Below are positions 25,840-35,018 of a stretch of DNA of 64,000 nucleotides, piece after piece. The notes below the pieces were generated by a model that was given only the letters and a program-made list of their open reading frames with translations, made no database searches and was not told where the DNA came from. Numbering within the stretch: the first letter of the stretch is position 1; the number at the start of each line of letters is the position of its first letter. The translations under genes were made by a program, and so were the position numbers. Origin of the DNA: Corynebacterium lubricantis DSM 45231 (GTDB lineage: Bacteria; Actinomycetota; Actinomycetes; Mycobacteriales; Mycobacteriaceae); contig NZ_KB902193.1 in the NCBI RefSeq assembly GCF_000379425.1, positions 62,001 through 126,000 of the forward strand, in the 5' to 3' direction.

Positions 25840-26994
25840 ATGCTTGAGAACACCATCTGGTGGCAGGTCTATCCACTGGGATCTAGTGGAGCCCCCATCC
25901 GGGACCGCGACGGAGACGATTCCGGCCACCGCCTCCGCAGCCTCGAGCCGTGGCTGGACTACCTGGTCGAGCTTGGCTGCAACGGCCTGCTCCTGGGGCC
26001 GATCTTTGAATCGGTTAGCCACGGGTACGACACCCTGGATCATTTCAAGATTGATTCGCGTCTCGGCAACGAGGCCGATTTTGACTCGCTGATGGAAGCC
26101 TGCAATGCGCGCGGCATCCGGGTCATGCTCGACGGGGTGTTTAACCACGTAGCTGCGACCCACCCGGCCGTGGCCCAGGGTTTGGCGGGAGACACGAACT
26201 GGGAAGGCCACGAAGAATTAGCCACTCTTAACCACGCGGACCCGCAGGTCCACGACATGGTGGTTGAGATCATGGAGTATTGGCTGGCCAAGGGGATCTC
26301 CGGCTGGCGCCTAGATGTGGCCTACTCGGTCCCTGCCGAGTTTTGGCGCTCCGTGCTGGCCCGCGTGCGCGAGCACTACCCAGAGGCGATCTTCTTGGGC
26401 GAAGTCATCCACGGCGACTACGCAGAGATCGCGCAGGCAGGAACCCTGGATTCGGTCACCCAATACGAATTGTGGAAGGCAATCTGGAGCTCACTGAAGG
26501 ACGGAAACTTCTTCGAGCTGGTCCACGCCCTGGGCCGACACAATGAGTTCTCGGCAGAGATGATCGCAAACACTTTTGTTGGCAATCACGACGTTGACCG
26601 TATTGCCTCAACGGTGGGCCAAGGCAAGGAGGTCCTTGCAGCTGCGATCTTGCTGACGGTGCCGGGCATGCCGAGCATCTACTACGGCGACGAACAAGGC
26701 TTTACCGGAACGCGGGGCGAAGGATTCGCCGCCGATGATCCGGTACGACCACCACTGCCAGAGAGCCCGGAGGGCCTGGCGCCGGCGGGACAGTGGCTGT
26801 ATGAAATTCATCAGCAACTGATTGGCATTCGTCGTCGTCACCCGTGGCTGGCCACCACCCCGGTCGAAGTGCTGGAGAACACCAACGAGACGTTGTCCTA
26901 CACAACGGGCGAGATTCAGGTTGACCTGTGGGTATCTCCTAGTCCAGGGGTAAAAATCACGTCGTCGGAGGGAACTCTTTTCGAGTGGAGCTAG
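25840..26994 (+). CDS. GH13 (alpha-amylase family) glycosidase, short form
   Basis: A 384-residue alpha-amylase-family enzyme with the complete catalytic triad: D159 (WRLDVA), E188 (LGEV) and D251 (VGNHDVDR). It also has region I DGVFNH. It lacks a signal peptide and is shorter than most family members, so it acts in the cytoplasm, probably on small alpha-glucosides. GGAGG lies 6 nt before the ATG. It is controlled by the divergent TetR. Its last 4 bp overlap the convergent DinB-like gene. Confidence 0.88.
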   Translation: MLENTIWWQVYPLGSSGAPIRDRDGDDSGHRLRSLEPWLDYLVELGCNGLLLGPIFESVSHGYDTLDHFKIDSRLGNEADFDSLMEACNARGIRVMLDGVFNHVAATHPAVAQGLAGDTNWEGHEELATLNHADPQVHDMVVEIMEYWLAKGISGWRLDVAYSVPAEFWRSVLARVREHYPEAIFLGEVIHGDYAEIAQAGTLDSVTQYELWKAIWSSLKDGNFFELVHALGRHNEFSAEMIANTFVGNHDVDRIASTVGQGKEVLAAAILLTVPGMPSIYYGDEQGFTGTRGEGFAADDPVRPPLPESPEGLAPAGQWLYEIHQQLIGIRRRHPWLATTPVEVLENTNETLSYTTGEIQVDLWVSPSPGVKITSSEGTLFEWS

Positions 26995-27506
26995 TCCTTT
27001 GCCCCAGTTTGGGGCATGCCCGTGACATACATCGCCTGGGCTAGGTGCTCGATGGCATCGATCAAAAGGGAAGTGGTGCGCACCCTACGGGTAATTTTCT
27101 GGCCATCGTATTCGCCGATGACGAAGTCCCAGTCCGCATCGGACCACTTCTTTGCCTGCTGGTCAATGCCCTCCAGAACTGCCAGAACATAGGAGTTTAG
27201 AAGGGACTGATCGGTGGTGTTGATCTGTGTGGCTTCTTCGCGGGAGTGGCCGTAGCCGATGGTATCGCCAACTGGGCCGAGATCGAAGCGGGTACTAAAA
27301 TCCTGCTCAGACCACACTTCCTCGGTGTCGGAGAGCTGGGCGAATTGCACGTCCATCTCGCGGCCGGCGTGCCACAGCAACCAGGACACTGAATTTGGGT
27401 GATCCGCGGGATGGGCGGTGAGCTCGGCGGCGGTGAGCTCGCGGATCCCGGCGAGGGAATCGCGAGTGCGTTGAACAAGGTCAATAATGAAATCACTGGT
27501 GTTCAT
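26991..27506 (-). CDS. DinB-like four-helix protein (DUF664/mycothiol-type)
   Basis: A 171-residue protein with the DinB-superfamily pattern: histidines in SWLLWHAGREMDVQ and AIEHLAQAMYVTGMP are placed to bind a metal. Actinobacterial members include mycothiol-dependent transferases. The start at 27506 (MNTSDF) has GGTGGGG before it; an upstream frame to 27611 would run into the dehydrogenase gene. It lies 19 bp after that gene on the same strand and may be cotranscribed. Confidence 0.75.
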   Translation of the reverse strand: MNTSDFIIDLVQRTRDSLAGIRELTAAELTAHPADHPNSVSWLLWHAGREMDVQFAQLSDTEEVWSEQDFSTRFDLGPVGDTIGYGHSREEATQINTTDQSLLNSYVLAVLEGIDQQAKKWSDADWDFVIGEYDGQKITRRVRTTSLLIDAIEHLAQAMYVTGMPQTGAKD

Positions 27507-27525
27507 GCGCCCCACCGTACGCCGG

Positions 27526-29022
27526 TTAGCGCAAGTAGTCTCGCGCAACTTTGAGGGCCACCGTGAGCAGGCCATTCCATTTCTCGGAGCCCATGGACTC
27601 GGGCCCAGCAATAGTAATTAAGCGCTGGTCAGCGATGGTACGGGCCTCGGTGAACTTCAGCAGACCTCCGTCGCCATGGCGGCGGCCGACCCCGGATTGC
27701 TTCCATCCTCCCATCGGCGCGTCTAGGCTTGCCCAACCAGCGGCGTAGCCCTCGTTGATATTCACTGTGCCTGCCTCCAATTGGGAGGCGATCGCGCGGG
27801 CGGTCTTCGACGGCCCGAAGATCGAGGCGTTGAGGCCGTACCCAGTGTCGTTGGCTTTCTCAATGGCCTCCTCATGGGAACGGATAACCTCAATGCGCAC
27901 TACTGGTCCGAAGACCTCCTCGTGGAAAAGCCGTGCTGATTCAGGCACATCGCCCAGGACCGTCGGGGCGTAGAAGGCATCGCCGAGATCAGTAAGGCGC
28001 TTGCCTCCAGCCAATACGGTGGCACCTTTAGATACGGCATCGTCGACAAACTCGGCGACGCTATCGGTGTGCTCGGAACTGATCAACGAGCCCATGTCCG
28101 TGTCCCAGGAATTGTCGGCAGCAATCACCATCGAGTTCACTGCCTGGGAAAACTCCGAAATGAACTCCGAGGCAACGTTTTCGTGGACGTAAATGCGCTC
28201 AATGGAAATGCAGAGCTGGCCCGAGTTGGAGAAGCACGCATCGCGGACTCCGCGCACAATGGATTTAGGGTTGGCATCGGCAGTGACAATCAGTGGATTC
28301 TTGCCACCGAGCTCGCCGGAGAAACCGATGAGGCGCTCGCCCGCCTGGGCCGCCAAGGTCTTGCCGGTCGCGGTAGAGCCGGTGAACATCAGGTAGTCGC
28401 ACTCCGCGACGATCGTCTGGCCCACTTTGCTGCCTGGGCCCGGAACAACATTGAGAACGTCTTCGGGCAGACCGGCTTCGCGCAGCAGTTCGGCGCCCAG
28501 CAGGGCTGTCATGGGGGTGGTGGAATCGGGTTTGAGGACGACCGTGTTGCCCGCCAAGATGGCGGGGATGGCATCGGACATCGACAGGGTGAGGGGGTAA
28601 TTCCACGGCGCAATTATGCCCACTACCCCCACGGGGGAGTGCTCAACTTCGGTCTTCGTCAAGATGGGCAGGGCACCTTTGGCGCGCTGAGTTTTGAGCA
28701 AACGCCCCGCCGCGTAGGCGTAATGGCGGGCAGTGATGGCGTTCTCCAAGACCTCCTCAAAAGACGAACGGCGATTCTTACCGTTCTCTTCTTGAATGGT
28801 GTCCATCAGCTGGTCCTGGCGTTCCAAAACAAGGTTGTGGTAGCGCAGGAAGATCTTTTTGCGCTCGTTGACGGGGACCTGTGCCCACCGTTTTTGGGCT
28901 TGCCGAGCCCGCTGGAAAACCTCGCGGGTTGTGGTCTCGTTGTAAAGTGGCACGTCTCCTACCGACTCTCCCGTTGTTGGGTTTGTCACAGAAAGTGTCG
29001 CGGAAAATGTGGTCTGTGTCAT
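27526..29022 (-). CDS. NAD(P)-dependent semialdehyde dehydrogenase
   Basis: A 498-residue aldehyde dehydrogenase with PWNYP (N141), FTGSTATGK, catalytic E237 in GELGGKNP and nucleophile C271 in SNSGQLCIS. Overall it resembles succinate-semialdehyde dehydrogenase (GabD2-type), which oxidises succinic semialdehyde to succinate, but aldehyde specificity cannot be read from sequence alone. Its start codon lies only 12 bp from that of the divergent SDR gene, so the promoters must overlap the opposite coding regions or the mRNAs are leaderless. Confidence 0.85.
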   Translation of the reverse strand: MTQTTFSATLSVTNPTTGESVGDVPLYNETTTREVFQRARQAQKRWAQVPVNERKKIFLRYHNLVLERQDQLMDTIQEENGKNRRSSFEEVLENAITARHYAYAAGRLLKTQRAKGALPILTKTEVEHSPVGVVGIIAPWNYPLTLSMSDAIPAILAGNTVVLKPDSTTPMTALLGAELLREAGLPEDVLNVVPGPGSKVGQTIVAECDYLMFTGSTATGKTLAAQAGERLIGFSGELGGKNPLIVTADANPKSIVRGVRDACFSNSGQLCISIERIYVHENVASEFISEFSQAVNSMVIAADNSWDTDMGSLISSEHTDSVAEFVDDAVSKGATVLAGGKRLTDLGDAFYAPTVLGDVPESARLFHEEVFGPVVRIEVIRSHEEAIEKANDTGYGLNASIFGPSKTARAIASQLEAGTVNINEGYAAGWASLDAPMGGWKQSGVGRRHGDGGLLKFTEARTIADQRLITIAGPESMGSEKWNGLLTVALKVARDYLR

Positions 29023-29034
29023 AAGGTCTAGCGT

Positions 29035-29793
29035 ATGCGATCAATATTTATTTCGGGCGGTGCCCAAGGAATCGGCCGTGAAGTGGCCGAAAAATTTGCT
29101 GATGCCGGCTGGCTCGTCGGCATTGGCGACGTGCAAAACGCGGATTGGGCCCAGGGCGACGATCGGATCGTCGCAACGCACCTCGATGTTACAGATGCAG
29201 AATCCTGGGAGAAAGCCCTGGCCGAATTCGCCACGCACACCGGCGGCACGATCGATGTGTTTGACAACAACGCTGGCATCATCATCGACGGCCCCGTCGC
29301 GGACGCAGATCCGGAAAAAGTACAAAAGATCGTGGACGTCAATGTCACCGGCCTCACCCTCGGAGCGCGGGCGGCGCACCCCTACCTCAAGGCGGCGAAG
29401 GCGGGCCAAATGGTCAGCATGAGTAGTGCTTCCGCCATTTTCGGCCAGCCCGATATCGCCGTGTACTCGGCAACGAAGTTCTACGTCTACGGCATGACCG
29501 AGGCGCTGTCGCTGGAATGGGAGAAGGACGGCATCCGTTGCGTCGACGTCATGCCTCTGTGGGCGAAGACGAAACTATCCAACGTGAGCGCGTCGTCGAT
29601 AAGCAAACTCGGCGTTAATCTCACTGCTGGGCAGGTCGCCGATGCCGTCTGGCGTGCGGTGAATCCGAAAAATCGCTACGACCGGGGCCGCATGCATTAT
29701 GGCGTCAACGGGACCGACTGGGGCTTTTATGTCCTAAGGCAGTGGGTGCCGGATCGCGTGGCACGGTCGGCGATTAAGATGGTTGCAGGTTAA
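29035..29793 (+). CDS. Short-chain dehydrogenase/reductase
   Basis: A 252-residue classical SDR with SGGAQGIGRE cofactor motif at residues 7-16, NNAG in the middle, a catalytic Ser region SMSSAS and YSATK. The last 40 residues extend a little beyond the fold. The substrate is unknown. It precedes crtB by 24 bp and may share a transcript with the carotenoid genes, or, being divergent from the aldehyde dehydrogenase, may belong to aldehyde/alcohol metabolism. Confidence 0.85.
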   Translation: MRSIFISGGAQGIGREVAEKFADAGWLVGIGDVQNADWAQGDDRIVATHLDVTDAESWEKALAEFATHTGGTIDVFDNNAGIIIDGPVADADPEKVQKIVDVNVTGLTLGARAAHPYLKAAKAGQMVSMSSASAIFGQPDIAVYSATKFYVYGMTEALSLEWEKDGIRCVDVMPLWAKTKLSNVSASSISKLGVNLTAGQVADAVWRAVNPKNRYDRGRMHYGVNGTDWGFYVLRQWVPDRVARSAIKMVAG

Positions 29794-29817
29794 TCGGCGG
29801 CTGAGGAGGTGGGGTGC

Positions 29818-30693
29818 ATGACAAGCGCACCTGATTTCCTCGCACGCTACGACTCGATGAGTTGCGCGGCGGCCCACGAGGTCATCGGCACCTATTCCAC
29901 GAGCTTTTCTCTGGCGACAAAACTCCTATCCAAGACGGTGCGCACCGATGTCCGCAACTTATACGCCATGGTGCGCATCGCCGACGAGATCGTCGACGGT
30001 ACGGCAATCGCTGCGGGTATCAGCGATGTCGCCTCGCTTCTCGACGATTACGAAGCGCAAATCCTGAGCGCTCCGCAACAGCGCTTTCATACCGATCCCG
30101 TGGTGCACGCCTATGCGCTGACGGCGCGACGCTGCGAGTTTTCCAATGGCCACATCCGGGCATTCTTCGCCTCGATGCGCCGGGATTTAGAGCACGCGAA
30201 GCTTTCGGCGAGCGAACTGGATACCTATATCTATGGCTCCGCGGAAGTCATTGGTCTGCTGTGCCTGAATATCTTCCTCGTCGGACACGACGTGGCGCCT
30301 CGTGAGCGCCGCGAGATGGAACAGGGCGCGCAAGCTTTGGGCGCGGCGTTTCAAAAGATTAACTTTCTGCGAGACATTCACGAAGACTTCGAGGTGCTGG
30401 GGCGCGAGTATTTTCCAGGTGTGAGCCCGGAACACTTCACCGATGCCCAAAAGGCGCAGTTGGTCGCGGAGATCCGCGCGGAACTAGCAACAGCGCGCGC
30501 CGTGATGGGAATGTTGCCCATGGAGGCGCGCGTAGGAGTGGTCGCAGCGACGGACCTCTTTAGCCAGCTCACCGATCAGATCGACGAGACCCCGGCCCGT
30601 GAGCTTGCCCGGCGCAGGATCAGTGTCCCACAGTATAAGAAGCTGGCCATCGCCGCGCGTGCGCTGCCAACGGCGAAAAAGATGTCTCGCTAA
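29818..30693 (+). CDS. crtB: Phytoene synthase
   Basis: A 291-residue trans-isoprenyl-diphosphate head-to-head synthase that joins two geranylgeranyl diphosphates to phytoene. Both Asp-rich motifs are present: D56-E-I-V-D60 and D186-x3-D190 in NFLRDIHED, the latter followed by YFPGVSP. GAGGAGG precedes the start at 29818, preferred over a codon 9 bp upstream. It lies next to crtI. Other carotenoid genes such as crtE are not in the window. Confidence 0.93.
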   Translation: MTSAPDFLARYDSMSCAAAHEVIGTYSTSFSLATKLLSKTVRTDVRNLYAMVRIADEIVDGTAIAAGISDVASLLDDYEAQILSAPQQRFHTDPVVHAYALTARRCEFSNGHIRAFFASMRRDLEHAKLSASELDTYIYGSAEVIGLLCLNIFLVGHDVAPRERREMEQGAQALGAAFQKINFLRDIHEDFEVLGREYFPGVSPEHFTDAQKAQLVAEIRAELATARAVMGMLPMEARVGVVAATDLFSQLTDQIDETPARELARRRISVPQYKKLAIAARALPTAKKMSR

Positions 30694-30694
30694 A

Positions 30695-30709
30695 AGCGCC
30701 TTCGGCGCT
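30695..30709 (+). other. UUCG hairpin between crtB and crtI
   Basis: AGCGC-CTTCGG-CGCT makes a short stem closed by the very stable C(UUCG)G loop, right after the crtB stop. It has no U-tract and may adjust stability or translation of the crtB-crtI mRNA. Confidence 0.4.
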
Positions 30710-30729
30710 GGAAACAAAGGAAGATAACC

Positions 30730-32280
30730 ATGAAGAAAGCCACCGTCATCGGTGCCGGTGTTGCAGGTCTTGCCACCGCGGCCTTTCTAGCCCGCGAGGG
30801 CTATGACACCACTGTGGTGGAGAAGAATGACACCGTCGGTGGCAGGGCAGGCGAGCTCACCGTCGACGGGTTCCGCTTCGATACCGGACCCTCCTGGTAT
30901 CTCATGCCGGAGGTGTTCGAGCACTTCTTCAACCTCTTCGGCACCTCCACGGAGAAAGAGCTGGAGATGGTGGACCTCACCCCGGCCTACCGGCTGTTCT
31001 CCGAGGGGGAGGCCCCGATTGATGTGCGCTCTGGAATTAATGAAGCCGCCGAACTCTTCGAATCCATCGAACCAGGTGCCGGCGAAAAAATCCGCGAGTA
31101 CTTGGACAGCTCCAGCGATGTCTATCGCATCGCCACCGAGCGCTTCTTGTACACCACCTTCACCTCGCTGTGGCCCTTCCTGCATAAGGACGTCCGCGAC
31201 CGACTTGGCCTGCTGATCACGCTGTTGACCCGGCCACTAGATAAGTACGTCGCCGAGCGCTTTCATGATCATCGTCTGCGCCAGATGCTTACTTACCCGG
31301 CAGTGTTTTTGTCCTCGCATCCCGAGCGGACTCCGGCCCTGTATCACCTCATGAGTGAAACCGACTTGGTCCAAGGCGTGCAATATCCCCAGGGCGGGTT
31401 CACCGCCGTGATCAAGGCGATCGAGAAAATCGCGCGCGAGCAAGGCGTGAGCATCCAGTTGAACACCGAGGTCACCGCGATTACCACGGAGGGTAAGGAC
31501 GTGACCGGGGTGCGCGTGCGTCGCCAAGATGCCTCCGTGGACACTTACGCCTCCGACATCGTGGTCTCTGGCGCAGACCTCCACTTCACCGAGACCAGGC
31601 TCCTGCCACCGGAAAAGCGCACCTACCCGGAGAAGTACTTCGGCACCCGCGAACCAGGATTGAGCGCTGTGCTGGTCATGCTCGGCGTGAAGGGGAAAAT
31701 ACCTGAACTCACCCACCACAACCTGCTCTTTAGCAAGGATTGGGACAAAGATTTCTCGGTGGTCTTCGACGGTCCGAACGCGCAGCGTCCACTGAATTCA
31801 TCGCAGTCGATCTATATTTCGATGCCGTCGGCAACCGATCCGTCCACCGCACCTGATGGCGACGAAAACCTGTTTATCCTGGTCCCCACACCAGCGATGG
31901 AGGGGCTTGGGCGCGGAGATGCGTATGCCGAGCAGGCATCACCTGCAGTAGAAGCGATTACCGAGGATGTCATCGACCAAGTGGCCGCGTGGTGCGGTGT
32001 GGAGGACTTGCGGGAGCGCATCGTCGTGAAGCGAACGCTCGGACCGCAAGACTTCGCCGAGCGCTATCACGCCTGGCGGGGCGGGGCGATCGGGCCGTCG
32101 CATACGCTGCGCCAATCGGCGTTTTTCCGGGGCAGCAACGCGTCGAAGAAAGTGCGCGGGTTGTATTACGCGGGTGCCACGACCGTGCCTGGTGTGGGTG
32201 TGCCCATGTGTTTAATCTCCGCGGAAAACGTGGTGAAACGTCTGCGCGGAGATTCATCGCCGGGCCCGCTGGCCAGCTAG
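30730..32280 (+). CDS. crtI: Phytoene desaturase
   Basis: A 516-residue FAD amine-oxidase-fold protein with the N-terminal dinucleotide motif VIGAGVAGLATAAFL and GGRAGE. The CrtI C-terminal signature is AGATTVPGVGVPMCLISAENV. It desaturates phytoene towards lycopene. AAAGGAAG lies 8 nt upstream. Together with crtB it makes the red or yellow C40 backbone that corynebacteria often convert to decaprenoxanthin-type pigments. Confidence 0.93.
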   Translation: MKKATVIGAGVAGLATAAFLAREGYDTTVVEKNDTVGGRAGELTVDGFRFDTGPSWYLMPEVFEHFFNLFGTSTEKELEMVDLTPAYRLFSEGEAPIDVRSGINEAAELFESIEPGAGEKIREYLDSSSDVYRIATERFLYTTFTSLWPFLHKDVRDRLGLLITLLTRPLDKYVAERFHDHRLRQMLTYPAVFLSSHPERTPALYHLMSETDLVQGVQYPQGGFTAVIKAIEKIAREQGVSIQLNTEVTAITTEGKDVTGVRVRRQDASVDTYASDIVVSGADLHFTETRLLPPEKRTYPEKYFGTREPGLSAVLVMLGVKGKIPELTHHNLLFSKDWDKDFSVVFDGPNAQRPLNSSQSIYISMPSATDPSTAPDGDENLFILVPTPAMEGLGRGDAYAEQASPAVEAITEDVIDQVAAWCGVEDLRERIVVKRTLGPQDFAERYHAWRGGAIGPSHTLRQSAFFRGSNASKKVRGLYYAGATTVPGVGVPMCLISAENVVKRLRGDSSPGPLAS

Positions 32281-32287
32281 AAGGGGA

Positions 32288-32830
32288 CTAGAAAGAAGAA
32301 CCCTGAAGGGAGACTGCAGGCAGCTTGATGTTGAACGTAGCCAGCAGCTCCTGGAACATTGCGGCCACGTCAGGCACCTGGATGGTAGCGACGTTGGCGA
32401 CTGGAATGTTCACGGAAGGAACACCCTGTGGCGCTAGGCTAATGACTTGGCCCTGAGGTGCAGGCTGGGATGGGGCCGGGCGAGAAGGCGCAGGCTGGGA
32501 CGGTGCTGGGCGAGATGGCGCGGTGTTGCCACCGGTGTTGCCAGTATTTCCGCCCTTGAGACCACAGCGGTTAGCGGCCTCGTCGACGCGAGCAAGTGCT
32601 GCGCGGATCTCGTTGCCGCGAGAGTCGAACATGGCCAGCGCGTTAGCCTGGGCGACCTTGTTGTTGTAATCAGCTTCGTTGGTCCAGTAACGCTCAGCTT
32701 GCGCACAGGTGATCTGGCCAGCGGGCAGGGCGTTGAGGGCATCGTCGACAACATCGGCGTTTGCGACGGCAGGGGACAAAGTGATGGCGGTAGCGGCAGC
32801 TACTCCGGCAATGACGGTGCGCATTTTCAT
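32288..32830 (-). CDS. Secreted Pro/Ser-rich corynebacterial protein of unknown function
   Basis: A 180-residue exported protein. The signal peptide (MKMRTVIAGVAAATAITLSP) ends at an AxA site before DVVDDALN. A small conserved domain with two cysteines (TCAQAERYW and ANRCGLKG) follows, probably disulfide-linked. A low-complexity stretch of PAPSRPAPSQ units and a hydrophobic Val-rich C-terminus complete it. The start at 32830 fits the signal peptide. No function is known to me. Confidence 0.75.
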   Translation of the reverse strand: MKMRTVIAGVAAATAITLSPAVANADVVDDALNALPAGQITCAQAERYWTNEADYNNKVAQANALAMFDSRGNEIRAALARVDEAANRCGLKGGNTGNTGGNTAPSRPAPSQPAPSRPAPSQPAPQGQVISLAPQGVPSVNIPVANVATIQVPDVAAMFQELLATFNIKLPAVSLQGSSF

Positions 32831-32931
32831 GTCTCGGAGTATTCCACAAGTGTCTTGGCTGGGAAAGTTATAGGAATAACCGCATACGCGGATTATCGCC
32901 ATGCCAAGGGTAAATAGCCATCTTGCCGGTG

Positions 32932-32947
32932 CTTGATCTAGGTCAAG
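32932..32947. promoter_or_regulatory. FNR/CRP-like dyad upstream of the P-type ATPase
   Basis: CTTGATCTAGGTCAAG, a near-perfect dyad close to the FNR-type box TTGAT-N4-ATCAA. It sits about 80 bp before the ATPase start. Confidence 0.5.
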
Positions 32948-32973
32948 GAAGTGTGCGCTTGCTGGCCATATCG

Positions 32974-32987
32974 TTGGAATTGTTCAA
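32974..32987. promoter_or_regulatory. Second, weaker FNR/CRP-like dyad
   Basis: TTGGAATTGTTCAA has the same half-site spacing as the site 41 bp upstream, about four helical turns away, which would place two dimers on one face of the DNA. Confidence 0.35.
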
Positions 32988-33024
32988 GGAAATTATCTAG
33001 TTCACCTTCGTAAGGATGAGAGCA

Positions 33025-34938
33025 ATGACAACGAATTTTTGGAAAACGTGGGGAGTGTCCATCGTCTCGGGCGTGCTGATACTTCTCGCCTTTATGACCG
33101 GGGATGTCGATATTACCGGCTCCCACCACGGCGGCGAGTTTAATCTTGCGGCCGGACTCTTGATTGCGGCCACGGTGGTGGCCGGCTACCAGATTGTGAA
33201 GTCGGCGATCCAGGCGCTGCGGATCAAAAACATCTCCATTGACCTCCTGGTCTCCATCGCAGCCATCGGCGCGCTGATCTTAGGAAACTGGTGGGAGGCC
33301 GCGGCGGTCACCTTCCTCTTCGCCATCGGCGGCGCCCTAGAAAAGGCAACTCTCAACCGCACCCGCAAGGCGCTCTCCGACCTGGTCGATGCCGCGCCTG
33401 AGACCGCAACGAAGCTTAACGACGACGGCTCGACCGAAACCCTCGAGCTCTGGGAACTCGAACCCGGCGACACAGTATTAGTGCGCAACGGCGAGCAGGT
33501 ACCCGTAGACGGAACCGTGATCTCCGGACACGGCGGTGTCGACGAAGCTCAGATTACTGGCGAGTCCGTCCCCGCCGAGAAAGCCGAGAACTCCGAGGTC
33601 TTCGCCGGTACCTGGCTGCGCTCCGGCGTGCTGCGGGTGCGAGCCGAAGGGATTGGTTCCGACTCGACCCTGGCAAAGATCATCCACCGCGTCGAAGATG
33701 CCCAGGACGATAAGGCCAAGTCCCAGACCTTCATGGAGAAGTTCTCCCAGTGGTACACCCCAGGTGTGATCGTCGCGGCGGCTGTCATCGGCCTGATCAC
33801 CCAAAACGTCGAGCTTGCCCTGACCCTGCTGGTCATCGCCTGCCCCGGCGCGCTGGTTATCTCGATCCCAGTCTCCATCGTGGCTGGTATCGGACGCGCA
33901 GCACGTGACGGCGTCCTGATCAAGGGCGGCGAATATCTCGAAACCGCAGCTAAGGTCGACGTGGTCGTAGTGGATAAGACCGGCACCATGACCAAGGGAC
34001 GCCCATCGCTGACCGACGTCATCGTGCTCGACCCTGTCTACTCCGAAGATGAAGTACTGACCCTGGCGGCACGCGCCGAAACCGCTTCCGAGCACCCGCT
34101 CGCTGAGGCAATCATTCAGGGCGCTGAGGCCCGCAACCTCAACGTCGAGATGGTCGAATCCGCTGAACCCGTTGCTGGCAAGGGCATCCGTGCAGACGTC
34201 GACGGACACACCGTCGCAGTCGGTTCCGCGGACCTGCTCGATGGGGCAGTAGATAACGCTCCAATCCTGCAGCTGAATGAGCAAGGCAAGACCGCCATGT
34301 TCGTCGGTGTCGACGGACACGCAATCGGAGTGGTGGCTGTGGCCGACACAATTCGCGACGACGCCCTCGAAGCCGTCAACGCGTTGCACAACCGCGGCAT
34401 CAAGGTAGTCATGGCCACCGGCGACGCCGAGGCCGTAGCCCGCAACGTTGGCGCTGAGCTTGGCATCGACGAAGTCCGCTCCGAGCTCATGCCCGAGGAC
34501 AAGCTCACCATCGTCCAAGAACTCCAAGCCGACGGCCACACGGTGGCCATGGTCGGCGACGGCGTCAACGACACCCCAGCGCTTGCCACCGCTGACATCG
34601 GCGTGGCGATGGGTGCGGCCGGCTCCCCAGCAGCCATCGAAACCGCTGATATCGCGCTGATGGCCGACCGCCTCCCACGCCTGCCTTACGCCTTCGGCTT
34701 GGCCCAGCGCACCGTGCGCACCATGCGCGTCAACATCGCGATCGCACTGTTCACCGTCTTGGTCCTGTTCATCGGTGTCTTCGCCGGAGATGTGACCATG
34801 TCGATCGGTATGCTGGTCCACCAGGCATCCGTCCTGCTGGTCATCGGCATCGCGATGCTCCTGCTGCGCCCAACGCTGAAGGAAGACAGCGTGGCAGACA
34901 AGAAGGTGGAGCAGATCGACGACAAGGTCTCCGCATAA
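33025..34938 (+). CDS. Heavy-metal P1B-type ATPase with CPG motif
   Basis: A 637-residue metal-transporting P-type ATPase. It shows TGES (178-181) in the actuator domain, phosphorylated D317 in DKTGT, the nucleotide-binding SEHPLAEA (H357-P358) and GDGVND. The metal-selecting membrane motif is C273-P-G rather than CPC, CPH or SPC. There is no N-terminal CxxC domain; a GSHHGG loop lies between the first helices. It is likely to export a divalent metal such as zinc, cadmium or cobalt, but the ion is unclear. The 33025 start is 8 nt after AAGGA. Two FNR-like sites precede it and a strong terminator follows. Confidence 0.85.
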   Translation: MTTNFWKTWGVSIVSGVLILLAFMTGDVDITGSHHGGEFNLAAGLLIAATVVAGYQIVKSAIQALRIKNISIDLLVSIAAIGALILGNWWEAAAVTFLFAIGGALEKATLNRTRKALSDLVDAAPETATKLNDDGSTETLELWELEPGDTVLVRNGEQVPVDGTVISGHGGVDEAQITGESVPAEKAENSEVFAGTWLRSGVLRVRAEGIGSDSTLAKIIHRVEDAQDDKAKSQTFMEKFSQWYTPGVIVAAAVIGLITQNVELALTLLVIACPGALVISIPVSIVAGIGRAARDGVLIKGGEYLETAAKVDVVVVDKTGTMTKGRPSLTDVIVLDPVYSEDEVLTLAARAETASEHPLAEAIIQGAEARNLNVEMVESAEPVAGKGIRADVDGHTVAVGSADLLDGAVDNAPILQLNEQGKTAMFVGVDGHAIGVVAVADTIRDDALEAVNALHNRGIKVVMATGDAEAVARNVGAELGIDEVRSELMPEDKLTIVQELQADGHTVAMVGDGVNDTPALATADIGVAMGAAGSPAAIETADIALMADRLPRLPYAFGLAQRTVRTMRVNIAIALFTVLVLFIGVFAGDVTMSIGMLVHQASVLLVIGIAMLLLRPTLKEDSVADKKVEQIDDKVSA

Positions 34939-34970
34939 GTCACGCTTCTAAGCACCGCTTCACGACGAGA

Positions 34971-35008
34971 AAACCGCCGGCCCCGAAAATAAGGGGCCGG
35001 CGGTTTTT
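34971..35008. terminator. Strong bidirectional terminator
   Basis: A perfect 14-bp stem (AAACCGCCGGCCCC and complement) with an 8-nt loop, followed by T residues on the plus strand and, mirrored, T residues on the minus strand. It serves the ATPase gene and metI. Confidence 0.93.
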
Positions 35009-35018
35009 GGGCTAACGG

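Noticed and set aside
28069..29031. 320-codon plus-strand frame opposite the aldehyde dehydrogenase
   Set aside because: It is the reverse of a gene with full catalytic motifs and has no recognisable domain.
33478..34821. 447-codon minus-strand frame opposite the metal ATPase gene
   Set aside because: It mirrors a well-supported ATPase gene, is rich in Asp/His/Gly typical of antisense frames in GC-rich genes, and shows no domain.
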